A stretch of DNA of 64,000 bases, taken from positions 7,626,001 to 7,690,000 of the forward strand of contig NC_068563.1 in NCBI RefSeq assembly GCF_022201045.2, given 5' to 3'. This document shows, in pieces, positions 12,510-24,884 of this stretch. The notes under the pieces are model-generated. The model saw only the letters and a list, made by a program, of their open reading frames with translations, searched no databases and was not told the DNA's origin. The position numbers and the translations under genes are program-made. Position 1 is the first letter of the stretch; the number at the start of each line of letters is the position of its first letter. This DNA comes from Citrus sinensis (taxonomy: Eukaryota > Streptophyta > Magnoliopsida > Sapindales > Rutaceae).

Positions 12510-13141
12510 GAAGAATAATGTTGAAACATATATGTTGTGGCATGGATGTTATATATGTAGCCACTAGCAAGCAAGATGTACGTTGTCCTTGCATTAGAGA
12601 AATTATTAGAATGTGTGTAATTGTGTACAATCATAACGCCCACTTGGAGAAATTGGGTCCCAAGAAATGAAGAAGTGAAAACAAAGGCTATTTTTAGCAA
12701 ATCCGCCCACTGTTTTTCACATCTGGAATTGGAAAGGCCATTAATTTCTCTGAGCATGTTATTGATGTCAGTGGCAGTGGCTCAATCAAATATAAATGAT
12801 TGTTGCTCCAGATCCGAAAATTCATCGAGATTCATGGGTTACAACGTACTAGCTACAAGTATCTTTCTTATCATGATAACATGGAACTTTGAAACTGGCT
12901 TTTTCTAGTTCTTAATTTGTTGTGTGCCCATACCTTGATCCAGTGGCTACCTACAATCTAATAAATTCTGCTTTCAGTGTACCTTTCCAACATGCCCATG
13001 AATTTGAACTTATATTATGGTTAATAAAAGGATAGGTAGGTCATTGCTATGATCCGTATGTTGAAGAGATTATCTACATTGGCTAATAATATATGTGAGT
13101 GTGTATATATATAGTTCATGAATTAAGAATATGTATATAGA
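12510..13141. other. Upstream region of SAUR 12418, no gene
   Basis: Overlapping short frames on both strands (12494-12908) cover promoter sequence and show no domain. Nothing else is recognised before the tandem duplication at 13142. Confidence 0.5.
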
Positions 13142-14046
13142 TTTAAGGTAAGCCTTAATTCTATTAGTTAACTTTTAAATATGAGTTAAGTTTACGAACT
13201 TCTATACGGTATTATAATTAAATTAATGCGTAAGTGGAAACTACACTAGTTTTTCAGTTGACAAAAATCAGATAAAAAGACCAGTTTATACGGCAGAAAG
13301 CATTTGAGGAGATTATGTTATATAATAGTTCACGAGCTAAAAAAAATAAGCTTAATGATACTCTAGACTTTATGAACTTCTAAGTATTAGTTAGATCCAT
13401 CAATTTTTATATATATTGTTATACTGTCATAATTTTTTTTTCAAATTTCATAAGTTTTATGTTGCATTTTGCAAATTTCTCTTATGATACAAGAAACATG
13501 TGAGACAAACAAGAAAAAATCGGTGACATTCAATTAAAAATTTGGTACGGTATCCTACTGGAGTTGATGCAAGATACATTGTCCCATGATAGGTTTAAGG
13601 CAATCCTTAATTCTATTAGTTAACTTTTTAATATGAGTTAAGATTATGGTCTTCTATATGGTATCGTAATTAAATTTATGCACAAATGGGAACCACACTA
13701 CCTTTCCACTTGACAAAGATCAAGCAAAAAGGATGGTTTGTACATGGCAAAAAGCGTTTGAGGAAATTATGTTATATAATAGTTCATGAGTTAAAAAAAT
13801 AAGTTTAGTGCAACCCTAAAGTTTATGAACTTTGAAGTATAAGTTAGATCCATCAGTTTTTATATATATGACTCTAATATTATAATGACATAATTTTGCT
13901 TTTCAAATTGAATTTCATAACTTTTATGTTGCATTTTGGCAAATTTGTGTTATTATACAAGAAAAATTGGTGACTTTCAATTTAAAAATTTGGAACGGTA
14001 TCCCATTGGAGTTGATGCGAGGTACATTGTCCCATGATAGGTTTAA
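13142..14046. repeat. Two-copy tandem duplication, about 450-bp unit
   Basis: Unit 1 (13142-13595) and unit 2 (13596-14046) run in parallel throughout. Both begin with 'ccttaattctattagttaac', share 'gttagatccatca' and 'ttttatgttgcatttt', and end 'cattgtcccatgataggttta'. They differ by scattered substitutions and small indels, so the duplication is not recent. The origin is unknown, possibly part of a degenerate transposon. Confidence 0.85.
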
Positions 14047-14208
14047 AAATATTGACGCAAGAGTCAATGCATGTGATAGGAGTGAAATAAAAAAACAAAA
14101 AGGAGATATCGATCAGTCTGTCAATCAATATATAAGTTCATGCGACTGTTAATTAAATTATTCCCAGAAAAATGGCATTAGCCGCAAAGCCTGTAACTGC
14201 AAATTTAT

Positions 14209-14750
14209 AGCATGGGTGACGCCCACTCATGAGCTATCATGATACAAATTTATATATCAAATTGGAGCCATCAGAGGGGGCACTAGCGGAAGAGCTCAAC
14301 CAAGAACCCATAGGCAATCAGCCCATGGAGAAAGTTCACCATGAACCAGTGCAAGATAATCAACGGCCCAAACAAACAAAGAAACTTCGAGACTGGCTTA
14401 AAGACTACGTCGTTTAGGATGGTCCATAGAAATATTGTGATTGGCTGAGTTTGTTTTGGATTCCTTTTTGTTACTTTCTGTCGCGTTGTCAATATTGGTT
14501 ATTTTGGATTGTCTGTTATATATTGCTGGATTTGTCCTTTTGGGAGGCATGAAATGAATGGACCACTTTCCTTCTCTCTCTGACTCGTCTTTTCCTTCTT
14601 CTTTTCATTTCCAATTTCAAAATTCTTTTCCCTGGAGCCAACACTCGCTCGAAGTAGTGATAATTCTGATATTGCTCTCGGTTTCGTGAATTAAGAGCGT
14701 ATCATATCATCATTCGTCAAAGTCTTTATTTTGTTTTGTATCCTTTGTGC
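14209..14750 (+). mobile_element. Possible LTR-retrotransposon 3' remnant
   Basis: A frame ending at 14417 reads LEPSEGALAEELNQEP... with the tail PKQTKKLRDWLKDYVV and a stop. This resembles the acidic, K/R-rich C-terminal tail of some LTR-retrotransposon polyproteins (basic stretch, then 'W-KDYV'). The following 330 bp has a pyrimidine-rich segment (14565-14635) as in LTR R/U5 regions. No matching second LTR or target duplication was found, so this is tentative. Confidence 0.35.
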
Positions 14751-15900
14751 ATGTTATCTGGCCTCCAACTGCAAAATGCACTTTGAAACCAAATAATTGG
14801 GATTCCTTTTAATTTCTTAATTATATATTGGGTTATATATGTAGAGATCTTTTATATACGTAGCTTTTACATTTATATATTCTTTTGCTTAATTGACACA
14901 CGTTCACCACCCTGGCTCTATATGGACAGTTTGAAAATCCAACTTCGTATCGAGCTTAAACATATATGTGGAAAATTTTATAGGAGAATTAGAAGAGTGC
15001 ATGATTACTTTATATTAATTGAGAATAATTAATCTAGAAAAAGGAATATGAATCCAACTGAAATTATTATGTATATATATAATCGTTCAAAATATTTTTT
15101 GATGTGTTAGATGTAGTCCAATTAATTACTTTCCTGACATCAAGAATCTCCCTTGATTTGTATCAAAAATATAAGTTCAGGGAAATCTTGTAGCTAGACA
15201 AAGACAAGTTTTAAAGACTAATGTTATACATATTCCAAATCGTATTCCAATATTTTTGATAGAATACATGTAGCATGTGGTGCTTCATTCATAAAGTAAA
15301 TAATATATATTTTAAACAAATGATAGAATGATACTTTAGTTCCGCTTATAATTGTTTTCATCAGTTTAATCTCTAAAGAGTTTTAATAGTCCATTTCATC
15401 TATGCAAGGCTCAAAAATATGCTGTTAAAGAGTAAAAATAAGTTCTAAGAATAACTAGAGTGCTACTTAGCAAAATAAGTTAAAAATTACTTAATTCATT
15501 TATTTGTCATCTGTTACATGTCATGTTATTTAAATTTTAAGTTATATTTAATAAAAATATTATTTCACTCATGAAAAAATAAATGTAACGTCTACGGGAA
15601 TAACAATAAGAAAATTTGTAAATTAATTTAAAAATATATAAAGATAAATTAAATAATTAATATAAATTATAAAGAATAAACAAGTATATATCCGTAATCG
15701 TGACTATGTTGATTTATTTTTTCTTCAATTTTCCGTGTACGGCCACTGCTTTTATCAAGTAACAAGGACAAGCCTTAGGAGAGAGTTTTAACACTGATGA
15801 GATGATGACTTGACTTCAAAAGCACACTAATCGTATTTTCCAACATAACTTTGTTGATAGATCATCAGAAAGACAAAAAAAAAAAAATGAATGATCAAAG
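14751..15900. other. Intergenic, no gene recognised
   Basis: Very AT-rich sequence with no frame of interest and no clear element ends. Confidence 0.5.
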
Positions 15901-15901
15901 C

Positions 15902-16054
15902 CATGTGAGCTTTCATGGTGGCAGGGTCCACTCAAAATATCCAGTACCCACTAAGCCAGCTAGTACACTCCACATAAGTATTTAATTTTGCTATAATTTA
16001 TTTATAGCAAAACTTCTAGCCCATTATCACTCGGTTTTCATAACCCTATAAATA
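15902..16054 (+). promoter_or_regulatory. Promoter of SAUR 16185: CATGTGAGCTTTC block and TATA
   Basis: CATGTGAGCTTTC at 15902 is followed by GGTGGCAGGG and, 145 bp on, by TATAAATA at 16047. The block closely matches that upstream of the SAUR at 27250 (CATGTGAACTCTC, then GGTGGCGGGG). Confidence 0.65.
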
Positions 16055-16184
16055 CCTCCAACAACCAGCTTCTTTCTTCTTCATTTACACACTATCCAAC
16101 TATTAATACAACATTTTCAGATCAAGTTCTTTTGCATCATTTTACTTCTCTCTCTATTCAGTGCTATCAGGTTCAAAGTCAAGA

Positions 16185-16478
16185 ATGGGTATCCGTTTGC
16201 TTTCCATGATCCACAATGCCAAGCAAATCTTGAAGAGGCATAATAATCATGCGCTTAAATCGGCAGATCAAGTAGTACCAAGAGGCCACATTGCAGTTTA
16301 TGTTGGAGAGATGGAAAGAAAGAGATTTGTGGTTCCCATTTCTTATTTGAATCACCCTTTATTTGCTGACTTGCTTAACAGGGCAGAGGAAGAGTTTGGC
16401 TTCAATCATCCCATGGGGGGTCTTACAATTCCATGCAAGGAAGATGCTTTCATTGATCTCACTTCAAGGTTACATTAA
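16185..16478 (+). CDS. SAUR family protein
   Basis: A complete, intronless SAUR. The frame is open from 16161, but I choose the ATG at 16185 because it gives the family N terminus [18 protein letters not shown] (97 residues); the TATA box is 138 bp upstream. Core: [68 protein letters not shown]. It is nearly the same protein as the 27250 copy, differing mainly in the spacer after residue 20, and the two share promoter sequence, so they are a duplicate pair. The role is as for other SAURs: growth-associated PP2C.D inhibition (family knowledge). Confidence 0.94.
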   Translation: MGIRLLSMIHNAKQILKRHNNHALKSADQVVPRGHIAVYVGEMERKRFVVPISYLNHPLFADLLNRAEEEFGFNHPMGGLTIPCKEDAFIDLTSRLH

Positions 16479-16499
16479 TTATTTCTGAAGAAAAATTTT

Positions 16500-17500
16500 G
16501 AAACCTAACCAGATTTGAAAAATTGTAGAAAAACAATGTGTAAAAAATAATCCCCAGTGTCATGAGTGGCAGAGAAACATAAAGTTTTTTTTTTTTTTTC
16601 CTTTTGACTTTGAAAGATCAACAGAAATGCCAGATGTTTTATTTCTATTTTTGCAAATCTCGCTCTTGATTCTTCTCAATCTTTCGTATGATTCTTATCA
16701 CAACGTACCTAATTACAAGTTTAATTTTCAGAATGCGGGCTTAAGTTTAATTTTCTACGGCATCACTTTTCACACCCCAAACCCCATTGTCTTTAGCTGA
16801 ATTTCTAACGATAAATTTAGCTGGATTCATTTGAGCCAGAGTATCCAAGCAAACACTTTCTTCTCCATCTACAGTTCAAAGCTTTTGTGCTTCGGATTCA
16901 GGCTTAATTAATTCGCAGTAATGAGAGTGAGTTGAGGGTCTGAGGCTGCACAGCAAAGTTGAAGTCCACGACACATGACAAGCAGCGACTGCGGCAAGTC
17001 GGGTCTATGCTTTTGAACCGTGACTTCAGAGGAAAGAGGGTTTTGCACCATAAATTAGTGTACAAAATTGGGATAGAATTTATTACAACAATATTGAGTT
17101 AATTATGCCGATTCAAATTCAAAATCAAGAATGTATGAAGGAACAATATTTAGGAAAAATAATAAAAGAGTTTAACAATGTCTTAAAGATGATAAAAATG
17201 ACTATAAAACTATGCGGTGTTATAAATTTAATTTTTTACTTTACACACTAAAACAGTTATTTTATTTTCATTATACCAAATTATTCGATTTAAATATCAG
17301 TACTCTATATTTAGTTCATTATTATTATGCAGAGATGCAGGGGCCAGAGATAAAAGAAGATTTGATAAGCAAAAAGAAATAAAAAATCATTTCTCAGTTG
17401 ATAAAACTAATTTACAAGAGCAATTAAAAACAAAGCTAGCATGGATTAATATTTCCGACTCCAACAATTAAGTCAGTCAAAACTATAGAAGATGGCTGTA
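16500..17500. other. 3' flank of SAUR, with an orphan copy of the SAUR upstream block
   Basis: Mostly non-coding. The segment 16978-17065 (GCGGCAAGTCGGGTCT, then GACTTCAGAGGAAAG and GCACCATAAA) is homologous to the blocks upstream of the SAURs at 29131 (about 28765-28850) and 37487 (about 37150-37200). No plus-strand SAUR follows it here. Confidence 0.6.
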
Positions 17501-17512
17501 GTCATTGAATCT

Positions 17513-17839
17513 TCATCGCAAAGCATTCAAATTCAATTGAGAAGTGATATTGATGAAGAAATCTTCTCTGCATGGAATTGTTAGGGCACCCACTAGATGA
17601 TTGAATCCAAACTCCTCCGAGCCCTTTTAAGTAAATGAACGAATGAATGATGACTCAAGTACGATATTGAAACACAATCGCTTCTTCTCAAGTTCCCCAA
17701 CATAAACTGCTACATTGTCTTTTGGAACACCAAATTGATTTTTAGCATTATTTACACCACGTTAATTTTTAGAATTATTTTTCAATTTGGGAACTTGCTT
17801 GGCATTATTAAGAATCATCTAAGGCATATGGGTACCCAT
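17513..17839 (-). pseudogene. SAUR pseudogene 2
   Basis: On the minus strand a SAUR can be followed from 17839 to 17513: MGTHMP, a stop, then ILNNAKQVPKL, FGVPKDNVAVYVGELEKKR, a frameshift in the VPISYL region, [30 protein letters not shown] and a stop. Damage includes an early stop, at least two frame changes and loss of the conserved HP before LF. It is closest to the 29131/37487 type (GELEKKR, INITSQLNAL). No product is expected. Confidence 0.85.
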
Positions 17840-18163
17840 GTTTTAATTTGTACTCAACTGATGATGAATTTCGAAGTGAAAAAGTGATCAAGGATGTTTT
17901 GAAATGAACCTAGGAATGGACGGTGTTGCATGCAGCATTTCAAAAATTTGAGCAAAGTGAAGAAGAGTTGGCGCTTGAAGGTTTATCACGTATTATATTT
18001 AGTGTTATCAAGAAAGGGGTTTTGAATTTTTAGCTAGCTAGCATACTAATCCAATAAAATAAAGAAAAAAGAGGATCAATCACAGTTTAACTATTTTATT
18101 TGATAAAAAATCACTTCTTTTATCTCTCTTTTTTTTTTCCTCTCCTCTCCTCTCTTTTTTGTA
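17840..18163. other. Spacer before the copia element
   Basis: Former 5' flank of SAUR pseudogene 2. No gene is visible. A pyrimidine-rich run (about 18115-18160) abuts the retrotransposon insertion point. Confidence 0.5.
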
Positions 18164-18168
18164 AAATT

Positions 18169-18660
18169 TGTTAGGAAATTGGTGAGTGAAGCAGACACGC
18201 AGCTAAAATAAAATTGGAAGAAAATAAAGAACAAGCACACTAGAGAACACCAGAAATTACGTGGTTCGGCTTTTAGCCTACATCCACGGGCGAAGACAGA
18301 AGGAAATATTTTACTAGTGAAAATGAGTTACAAGTATTGTATTATTTTAGCTCACTTCCCAAAACCCCAATACACCCAAACTCTCTAAATCACTATAACA
18401 AGAGCTTATAAATTCAAGCTCTCTAAACTCTCTCTCAACTGCTAAATTTCTTTCAGAATGGAATGCCTAAGCTCTTCATTTGCACTTCTATTTATAGCAA
18501 AATGATGGCCAAGAAAGTCAAAACCGTGTTCATCATTTTCTTCTTTAAACATTTCTTTTTCCATTTTGCTCTTCAAGTATTTCGGCCCATTTTCAATCTT
18601 CAAAGTCGTGTGTAAAAAATCTTGTTTATTCAAAGCTTCTAGATGCAGCCAATATTGACA
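18169..18660 (-). repeat. Copia 3' LTR (492 bp)
   Basis: The left-hand LTR, from TGTTAGG to ATTGACA, is bounded on the inside by the polypurine tract complement at 18661. It aligns with 23008-23521 for most of its length ('gtggttcggcttttagcct', 'ctctaaatcactataacaag'), then diverges in the last 150 bp. Confidence 0.92.
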
Positions 18661-18672
18661 TTCTCCCACTTG
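18661..18672 (-). other. Copia polypurine tract
   Basis: On the minus strand, CCAAGTGGGAGAA lies directly before the 3' LTR start TGTCAAT. This is the expected plus-strand primer of a copia element. Confidence 0.8.
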
Positions 18673-18871
18673 GAGATTAAATTGAAAATCAATCAATCTC
18701 CACACCATCCTTTCTGCTTCGTCATAATCATGTTGCCTACGTTTCTGTTAGGCCACAAGAGGATCTACTCCAGACAAACTTATCAATATTTATCGGCTTG
18801 ATCAAATCATCTGCTAGGTTCTCCTTCGTATGGATTTTCTGTAAATCCACATTTTCGTCTTCCACTACTTC

Positions 18872-21800
18872 TCAAACGAAGTGATACTGAACTCCTATGT
18901 ACTTTGTCCTGGAATGAAAGGCTGGATTCTTTGCAATGTGCAAAGCGCTCTGACTGTCACAAAACACAGAAATTTTCTCTTGTTTGTGCCCGAGCTCCTC
19001 CAATAACCTTTGTATCCAAATAGCTTCCTTGTAAGCTTGTGTAGCTACCATGTACTCTGCTTCTGTTGTAGATAAAGCCACAACGGTCTGCAGTTTCGAA
19101 ACCCAGCTTACAGCTGCTCCTGCAAGTGCAAACACATAACCAGTAGTGAATTTCCTTTTATCAAGGTCTCCTGCAAAATCTGAATCCACATAGCCCCTGA
19201 CAGTAAACTCTGATCCTCCATAACATAATGCAACATCTGAGGTTCCTTTGATGTATCTCAGAATCCTCTTCACAGCTATCCAATGCTCTCCACCAGGATT
19301 CGCCATGTATCGATTGACTACTCCAATGCTTGTGCAATGTCTGGTCTAGTACATATCATAGCGAACATCAAACTTCCCACTGCTGATGCATACGGTACTC
19401 GAGACATTTCCTTCCTCTCTGCTTCATTGCTAGGACACATACTTGAGGATAATTTGAAATTAACAGGAAGTGGGGTAGAAATTGACTTACAATCTTGCAT
19501 GTTGAAGCGTCGCAAGATTTTCTTCAAGTAATTCTTCTGAGAAAGCCAAATCTTCCTATTATTTCTGTCTCAGTGAATTTGCATCTCTAGAATCTTGTTT
19601 GCTGGTCCCAAGTCTTTCATTTCAAACTCCCTAGCCAACTGTGCCTTCAATTCTTGGACTCGATCTTTGTTGGGACTTGCTACCAACATGTCATCCACAT
19701 ACAACAGCAAAATGATAAAATCATTATCTTCAAACCTCTTATAATATGCACAATGGTCTGAACTGAGTCTGTTGTATCCAAGGCTCATAATGAAGGAATC
19801 AAATCTCTTATACCAACACCTCGGTGCCTGTTTGAGACCGTATAGAGATTTGTTCAACCTGCAGACCAAGTTCTCTTTTCCTGTTTCTGCAAAACCTTCT
19901 AGTTGGAGCATATATATTTCTTCTTCAAGTTCTCCATGAAAAAATGCAGTTTTCACATCTAACTGCTCAAGATGTAAGTCAAATGTAGCACACATCGCCA
20001 AGACTACTCTGACTGTTGTGAGTCGAACCACCGGTGAAAATATCTCGTTGAAGTCAATACCTTCTTTCTGAGCATATCCTTTCACCACCAATCTCGCATG
20101 ATACCGCTCCACTGGGTCATTGCCATCACGTTTGATCTTGTAGACCCATTTGTTTCCAATGGCTTTTCTACCACGTGGTAGTGGTACAAGTTCTCATGTC
20201 TTGTTCTTGTGTAGAGCTTCAATTTCTTCTTGCATTGCTGTCATCCACAAAGCAACATCTGAGCTGTTTAAAGATTCATGGAAAATTGAAGGCTCTCCAT
20301 CCTCTGTTAGAAGATAGTACGCAACATTGATTTCTATGACATACTCCGAGTGCCACGTTGGCGGTCGTCTCTCACGAGTTGATCGACAAACTTCTGGAGC
20401 CTCGGACTCGACTGGTTCTTGTTCTTCGTGCTCTGGTGCTGCTTTAGAAGAATTTAAATTTTCTGGATTATTTTCGACATATACCGGCACAATCTCTGAC
20501 TTTTCTTTTGCAGTGCCATCATCCTCATCTCTCCTTTGCAGTTGATCTTTTATAAAGATAACATTTCTGCTGATGACGATCTTGTGTGCAGTGGGGTCCC
20601 ACAGACGGTACCCCTTTACTCCATCAGCATACCCCAAGAAGATACATCTTATAGATTTTGGATCCAGCTTTGTTCTTTCTTGGGCATTGTACATCACATA
20701 CACAGGACATCCAAATGCATGTAGGTAGGAATAATCAGCTGGCTTTCCAGTCCACATCTCCATCGCTGTCTTCAGCCCAATAGCTGTAGATGGCGATCGA
20801 TTTACTATATAACAGGCAGTTTTGGCTGCTTCTGCCCAGAATAAATTGGGTAGACCAGCAGTCCTTAACATAGCTCTTATCCATTCTGTAAGAGTTCTAT
20901 TCATCCACTCTGCCACTCCATTTTATTGAGGAGTGTATGCCACCGTGAACTGCCTCTGAATACCTTCTTGCTTACAGAAAGCAAAAAACTCGCCGTTTGT
21001 ATACTCTCCACCATTATCTGTCCTCAAGCACTTGATCTTTTTACCAGATTCAAGTTCCACCCGCGCTTTGTATTCTTTAAACACTAGAAATACATCTGAC
21101 TTTTTCTTAATTGGATACACCCAACATCTTCTGGAATAATCATCAATGAAAGTCACCATGTACTTTGCACCTCCCATGGATATATCCGGTGATTCCCAAA
21201 CATCAGAATGAATCAAGTCTAGAATGCATTTACTTCTAGCAATAGATCTACTGAATTTTAATTTATATTGCTTACTTATAACACAATGCTCGTAAAATGG
21301 TAAACTTACCGATTTGAGCCCTAGGAGCAATTTTTGCTCAGAGAGAATCTTCAAACCTTGTTCTGACATGTGGCCAAGTTTGAGATGCCACATCATCATT
21401 GACTCTTCTCCATTTGACGCGACACACGCATCAGCCTCCTATAGTGTTTCTCCTTTAAGCATGAATAGATTAGCACCGATCTTTTCTGCCTTCATCAATA
21501 CAAGCGTGCCTTTAACGATCTTCATAATTTCATTCTCCACATAAGTTTTGTACCCATGACTATCCATTTGTCCCAAAAACAATAGATTTTTCTTCAGGCC
21601 GTTGACATGTCGTACCTCCCCAATTATGTGAATTGTACCATCAAATATTTTTATTTTGATAGTACCAATACCAGCGATCTCCAAGGCATGATCATCTCCC
21701 ATATATACAAATCCTCCTGAGATAAGTTTATATGTGTGGAACCATTCTCTCCGAGAGGTCATGTGCTAAGTAGCTCCTGAGTCTATAAGCCAAACATCAG

Positions 21801-22740
21801 ATAGTCGTTTTCTGCCTTCTGAAATAGTTATTGCCTCGCTGTAGAGAATTTCACCATCATCTGAGGTACTTGCTACACACCCCTGAGCATTTGATGACTC
21901 AGGCTCTTTGCCCTCTCTTCTCTTCTGGTTACTCCAACACTCTTTCTTGACGTGCCCTTTCTTGCCACAGTTGTAACATTTAACATTCTTCTTACTTTTG
22001 GATTTTGATCTACCATGATTGTGACTCCCACTGAGACCACGTTCTGTTGATCTCTCTCTCGTCATCGATAGCGCCTCCGCTTGCTGTGAACTTGTTTGTC
22101 TGTTTTCCTTATTTTTTATCCTACTCTCCTCATTTAATACGGAGGCTGCAACATCGTCGAAAACTAGACTCTCCACTGGATTGTTGTTCGTCAGGTTGAT
22201 GATGAGTTGATCATACGAATCTGGTAGACTTTGAAGTAGAAGCTCTGCACGTTCATTCTCCTCTATATTATGACCCAACGTTGTGAGTTGTGAAAATAGA
22301 GTCTTCAAGGTGTTAATGTGGTCGGTCACCATTGTAAATTCCGCCATTCGAAGAGTACAAAGTTTTCTCTTCAAGAAGATTTTGTTGTGTAGTGACTTGG
22401 CCTCGTACAATTTTGTGAGAGTATCTCATATTTCCTTCGCTGTATTTTTCTCTGTCACACTGGATAATACTCCGTCTGCAAGCGCCAAGTGTAGATCAGA
22501 AATTGCGTTGCCGTCTACCTCATTCCACTTGTCATCAATTATCTCCATGGGTCTTTCTCCAATTGCTGCCAAGCAATTATTTTTCCTCAATACAGCTTTC
22601 ATCTTCATTTTCCACAACGAAAAATTATTTCCGTTAAATTTCTCAATTTCATACTTTGCCGTCATTTTGTTGATAAATACTGCACACAAGCTAATATACC
22701 ACCTTGAATAGTTGTGAGTATGTGTGAGAATGCACACCAA
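18872..22740 (-). pseudogene. Copia gag-pol polyprotein, six stops and a frameshift
   Basis: One minus-strand frame (codon starts at coordinates divisible by 3) runs from 22740 to about 19310. In order it shows a gag domain with the zinc knuckle CYNCGKKGHVKKEC (about 21955), protease VWLIDSGAT (about 21770), the integrase H-H/C motif with one Cys replaced by Tyr (FYEHC), integrase catalytic D-D-E (HSDVW, FIDDYSR, TDNGGEY), RT with LLYVDDMLVA (about 19690), and RNase H with YVDSDFAGD and STTEAEYM. The in-frame stops lie at about 22426, 21766, 21439, 20923, 20194 and 19570. A one-base deletion at about 19312 moves RNase H to another frame. It is not functional. Confidence 0.93.
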
Positions 22741-22994
22741 GAAAGTTCCCAGGAAAGACTAGAGGGGTCACAATGGTCCCACTTAAAATCCAGACTCCTT
22801 AAGCTCTTATCGCCTTTGTGACATAACTTTCCTAGACATGTACAAAACCACACAGTTGCTTTACTCACACCACTATTCCCTGCTTTGCACCGCCAAATTC
22901 TTGGATCGCTCCCACCGTTTCTTGTGAATAGTACCGTATACGTGAACAGTACCCCTTACGTGAACAGTACCCGACTCTAAAAATACAACCAATA

Positions 22995-23006
22995 GCTCTG
23001 ATACCA
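22995..23006 (-). other. Copia primer-binding site (tRNA-iMet)
   Basis: On the minus strand, one base after the 5' LTR, TGGTATCAGAGC matches the 3' end of plant initiator tRNA-Met, the standard copia primer. Confidence 0.92.
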
Positions 23007-23007
23007 C

Positions 23008-23521
23008 TGTTAGGAAATTGGTGGGTGAAGCAGGATCGCAACTAAGTTGAAATTGTAAGAAAATAAAGAACAAGCACAATAGAGGACACCAGAAATTACG
23101 TGGTTCGGCTTTTAGCCTATATCCACGGGCGAAGATAGAAGGAAATATTTTACTAGTGAAAAGGAATTACAAGTATTGTAGTATTTTAGCTCACTTCCCA
23201 AAACTCTAATACACCCAAACTCTCTAAATCACTATAACAAGAGCTTATAAATTCAAGCTCTCTAAACTCTCTCTCAACTGCCAAATTGCTCTCTGAATGG
23301 AATGAATTTGCTCATTCTCTTCGTTTCTATTTATAGAGAAAGCTTTGGCACTATTCATCAATTATATATTATTTTTTTCTTCTTTTTCTTCTTTCTCTTA
23401 TCAAAGCCGTGTGCTTCTTTTTCTTTCAAACTTGCTACAAAATTCTTCTTCTTTGAACAAAATTATTGCTGACCATCTAGATGGCTGCTTTATACCATCT
23501 AGATGGCCACTTTATTTGACA
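23008..23521 (-). repeat. Copia 5' LTR (514 bp)
   Basis: The right-hand LTR, from TGTTAGG to TTTGACA. It carries a local duplication of 'accatctagatggc' (about 23471-23507) that is absent from the left LTR and accounts for part of the length difference. Confidence 0.92.
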
Positions 23522-23526
23522 AAATC

Positions 23527-24884
23527 AACGGACTTCCCACTATTATACGAAAAAGGTCACATGGCTTTGCTCGGTTAGCTTAACATTGATGTCATCAATT
23601 CTCTCTCGTATTTAACCAATATTTATAAATAAATAAAAAACTATTTTAAAGCCATGGTTCTTGAAAATCAAACCACCCTTGTTGCATGCCGCAATTGGTG
23701 CCTCAAAAATAATGGCAAACATCTGAAAATAAAGAGTAACATGAAATCCATGTCCATGTGATGCTTATCTTGATGCAATAAATGCAGAATTTGATGGAAG
23801 ATGAGATATCAGCTTTGCGGCCACTATTTTCAAGGTTGGCCAGATAATTGGAAATTGCAATTTGGAGTGGCCGCTATCATATGTAGTTGCTTGTAGTTAA
23901 TATTCGTACTTAATACAAATTCAAGTTCCAATGCGTCAGCACAGTCTGAGAACGAATGAAGATTACCTGTGTGTGTAGATAGTATAATTACATGTCGGTG
24001 GTACAGAACAAGACCAATATTCTTCTGAGCACTGAATTATAAAATTGTACAATGGCACAGTCAGGACTCTCGATATACATATCTGGATTTAGAACGAGGT
24101 GATCAATCTACATATTCTCAAATATTTAAAATTAATTAATAAATCAACTCTCATATATAATGTACACGAGAAAATTTGTATCCTCAATCTCAAGAATGAA
24201 CGAGAAGCCCACAATTACTCAACAATGTGTTGTTTTCTTGTATGTATGTGTTAGTTTAATATTATATTAATAGGCTTACTATTGTTTTTTGCATACTCTT
24301 AAATATGTACATATCATCTTTCATTTTCAAACTGAAAGAGCATGTAAAGGGAAAGTGACTTGTGTGATATACAGGAATAAGCTCTGTTACTATACTTGTA
24401 ACGATATTCATTTAAACAACCAAGATGTAATCTCTCAGTTGAAATATTTCCTTTAGACTTATTGAAGAAAATCAGTAACAGTATTTTTTAAATAATTTAT
24501 TTAGCAAACCTCTGCTGTAATTCTGTACAAGAGAGTTAATTAACTACATAAACACACTAATTAAGAAAAGAAATGGCACCTAATTTGGGGATTTGGAATT
24601 AGTGTTGCATCGGCTCTGTGCTCGTGTTTTTAGAAAATTGTGATTGCTAGTTATTGCATAAGAAAGAATATATATGAGATAAAATTTAGCGGTACATTGT
24701 TTTAAATACACGTATCGCACAAGAGAATGTCACTAATTACTTCCTAATACGCTAATCATTAAAATTTAAGCACAAGTAAGAAATTATTTACGTACAATTT
24801 TTTTTTTTAAAAAAAAGAGAAAATAGCTAACTGCTAGTTGTCAAAATTGTCGATAGGATTGCTAAATATTGTGTTCAGGGGTAA
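23527..24884. other. Intergenic, no gene recognised
   Basis: AT-rich spacer between the copia element and the next SAUR fragment. No domain-bearing frame and no element ends were seen. Confidence 0.5.

Larger units (their letters stand above)
18169..23521 (-). mobile_element. Complete but dead Ty1-copia retrotransposon
   Basis: A 5353-bp element lying on the minus strand. Both LTRs begin TGTTAGGAAATTGG and end TTGACA on the plus strand. The flanks AAATT (18164-18168) and AAATC (23522-23526) are a 5-bp target duplication with one change. The order on the minus strand is 5' LTR, an initiator-tRNA-Met primer site, gag with zinc knuckle, protease, integrase, reverse transcriptase, RNase H, polypurine tract and 3' LTR. 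Integrase before RT defines it as copia. The internal frame is broken by six stops and one frameshift. LTR divergence is visible by eye, with many substitutions and a longer right LTR, so the insertion is not recent. Confidence 0.95.

Noticed and set aside
20327-20724. Plus-strand frames inside the copia element
   Set aside because: They are antisense shadows of the integrase/RT coding region.
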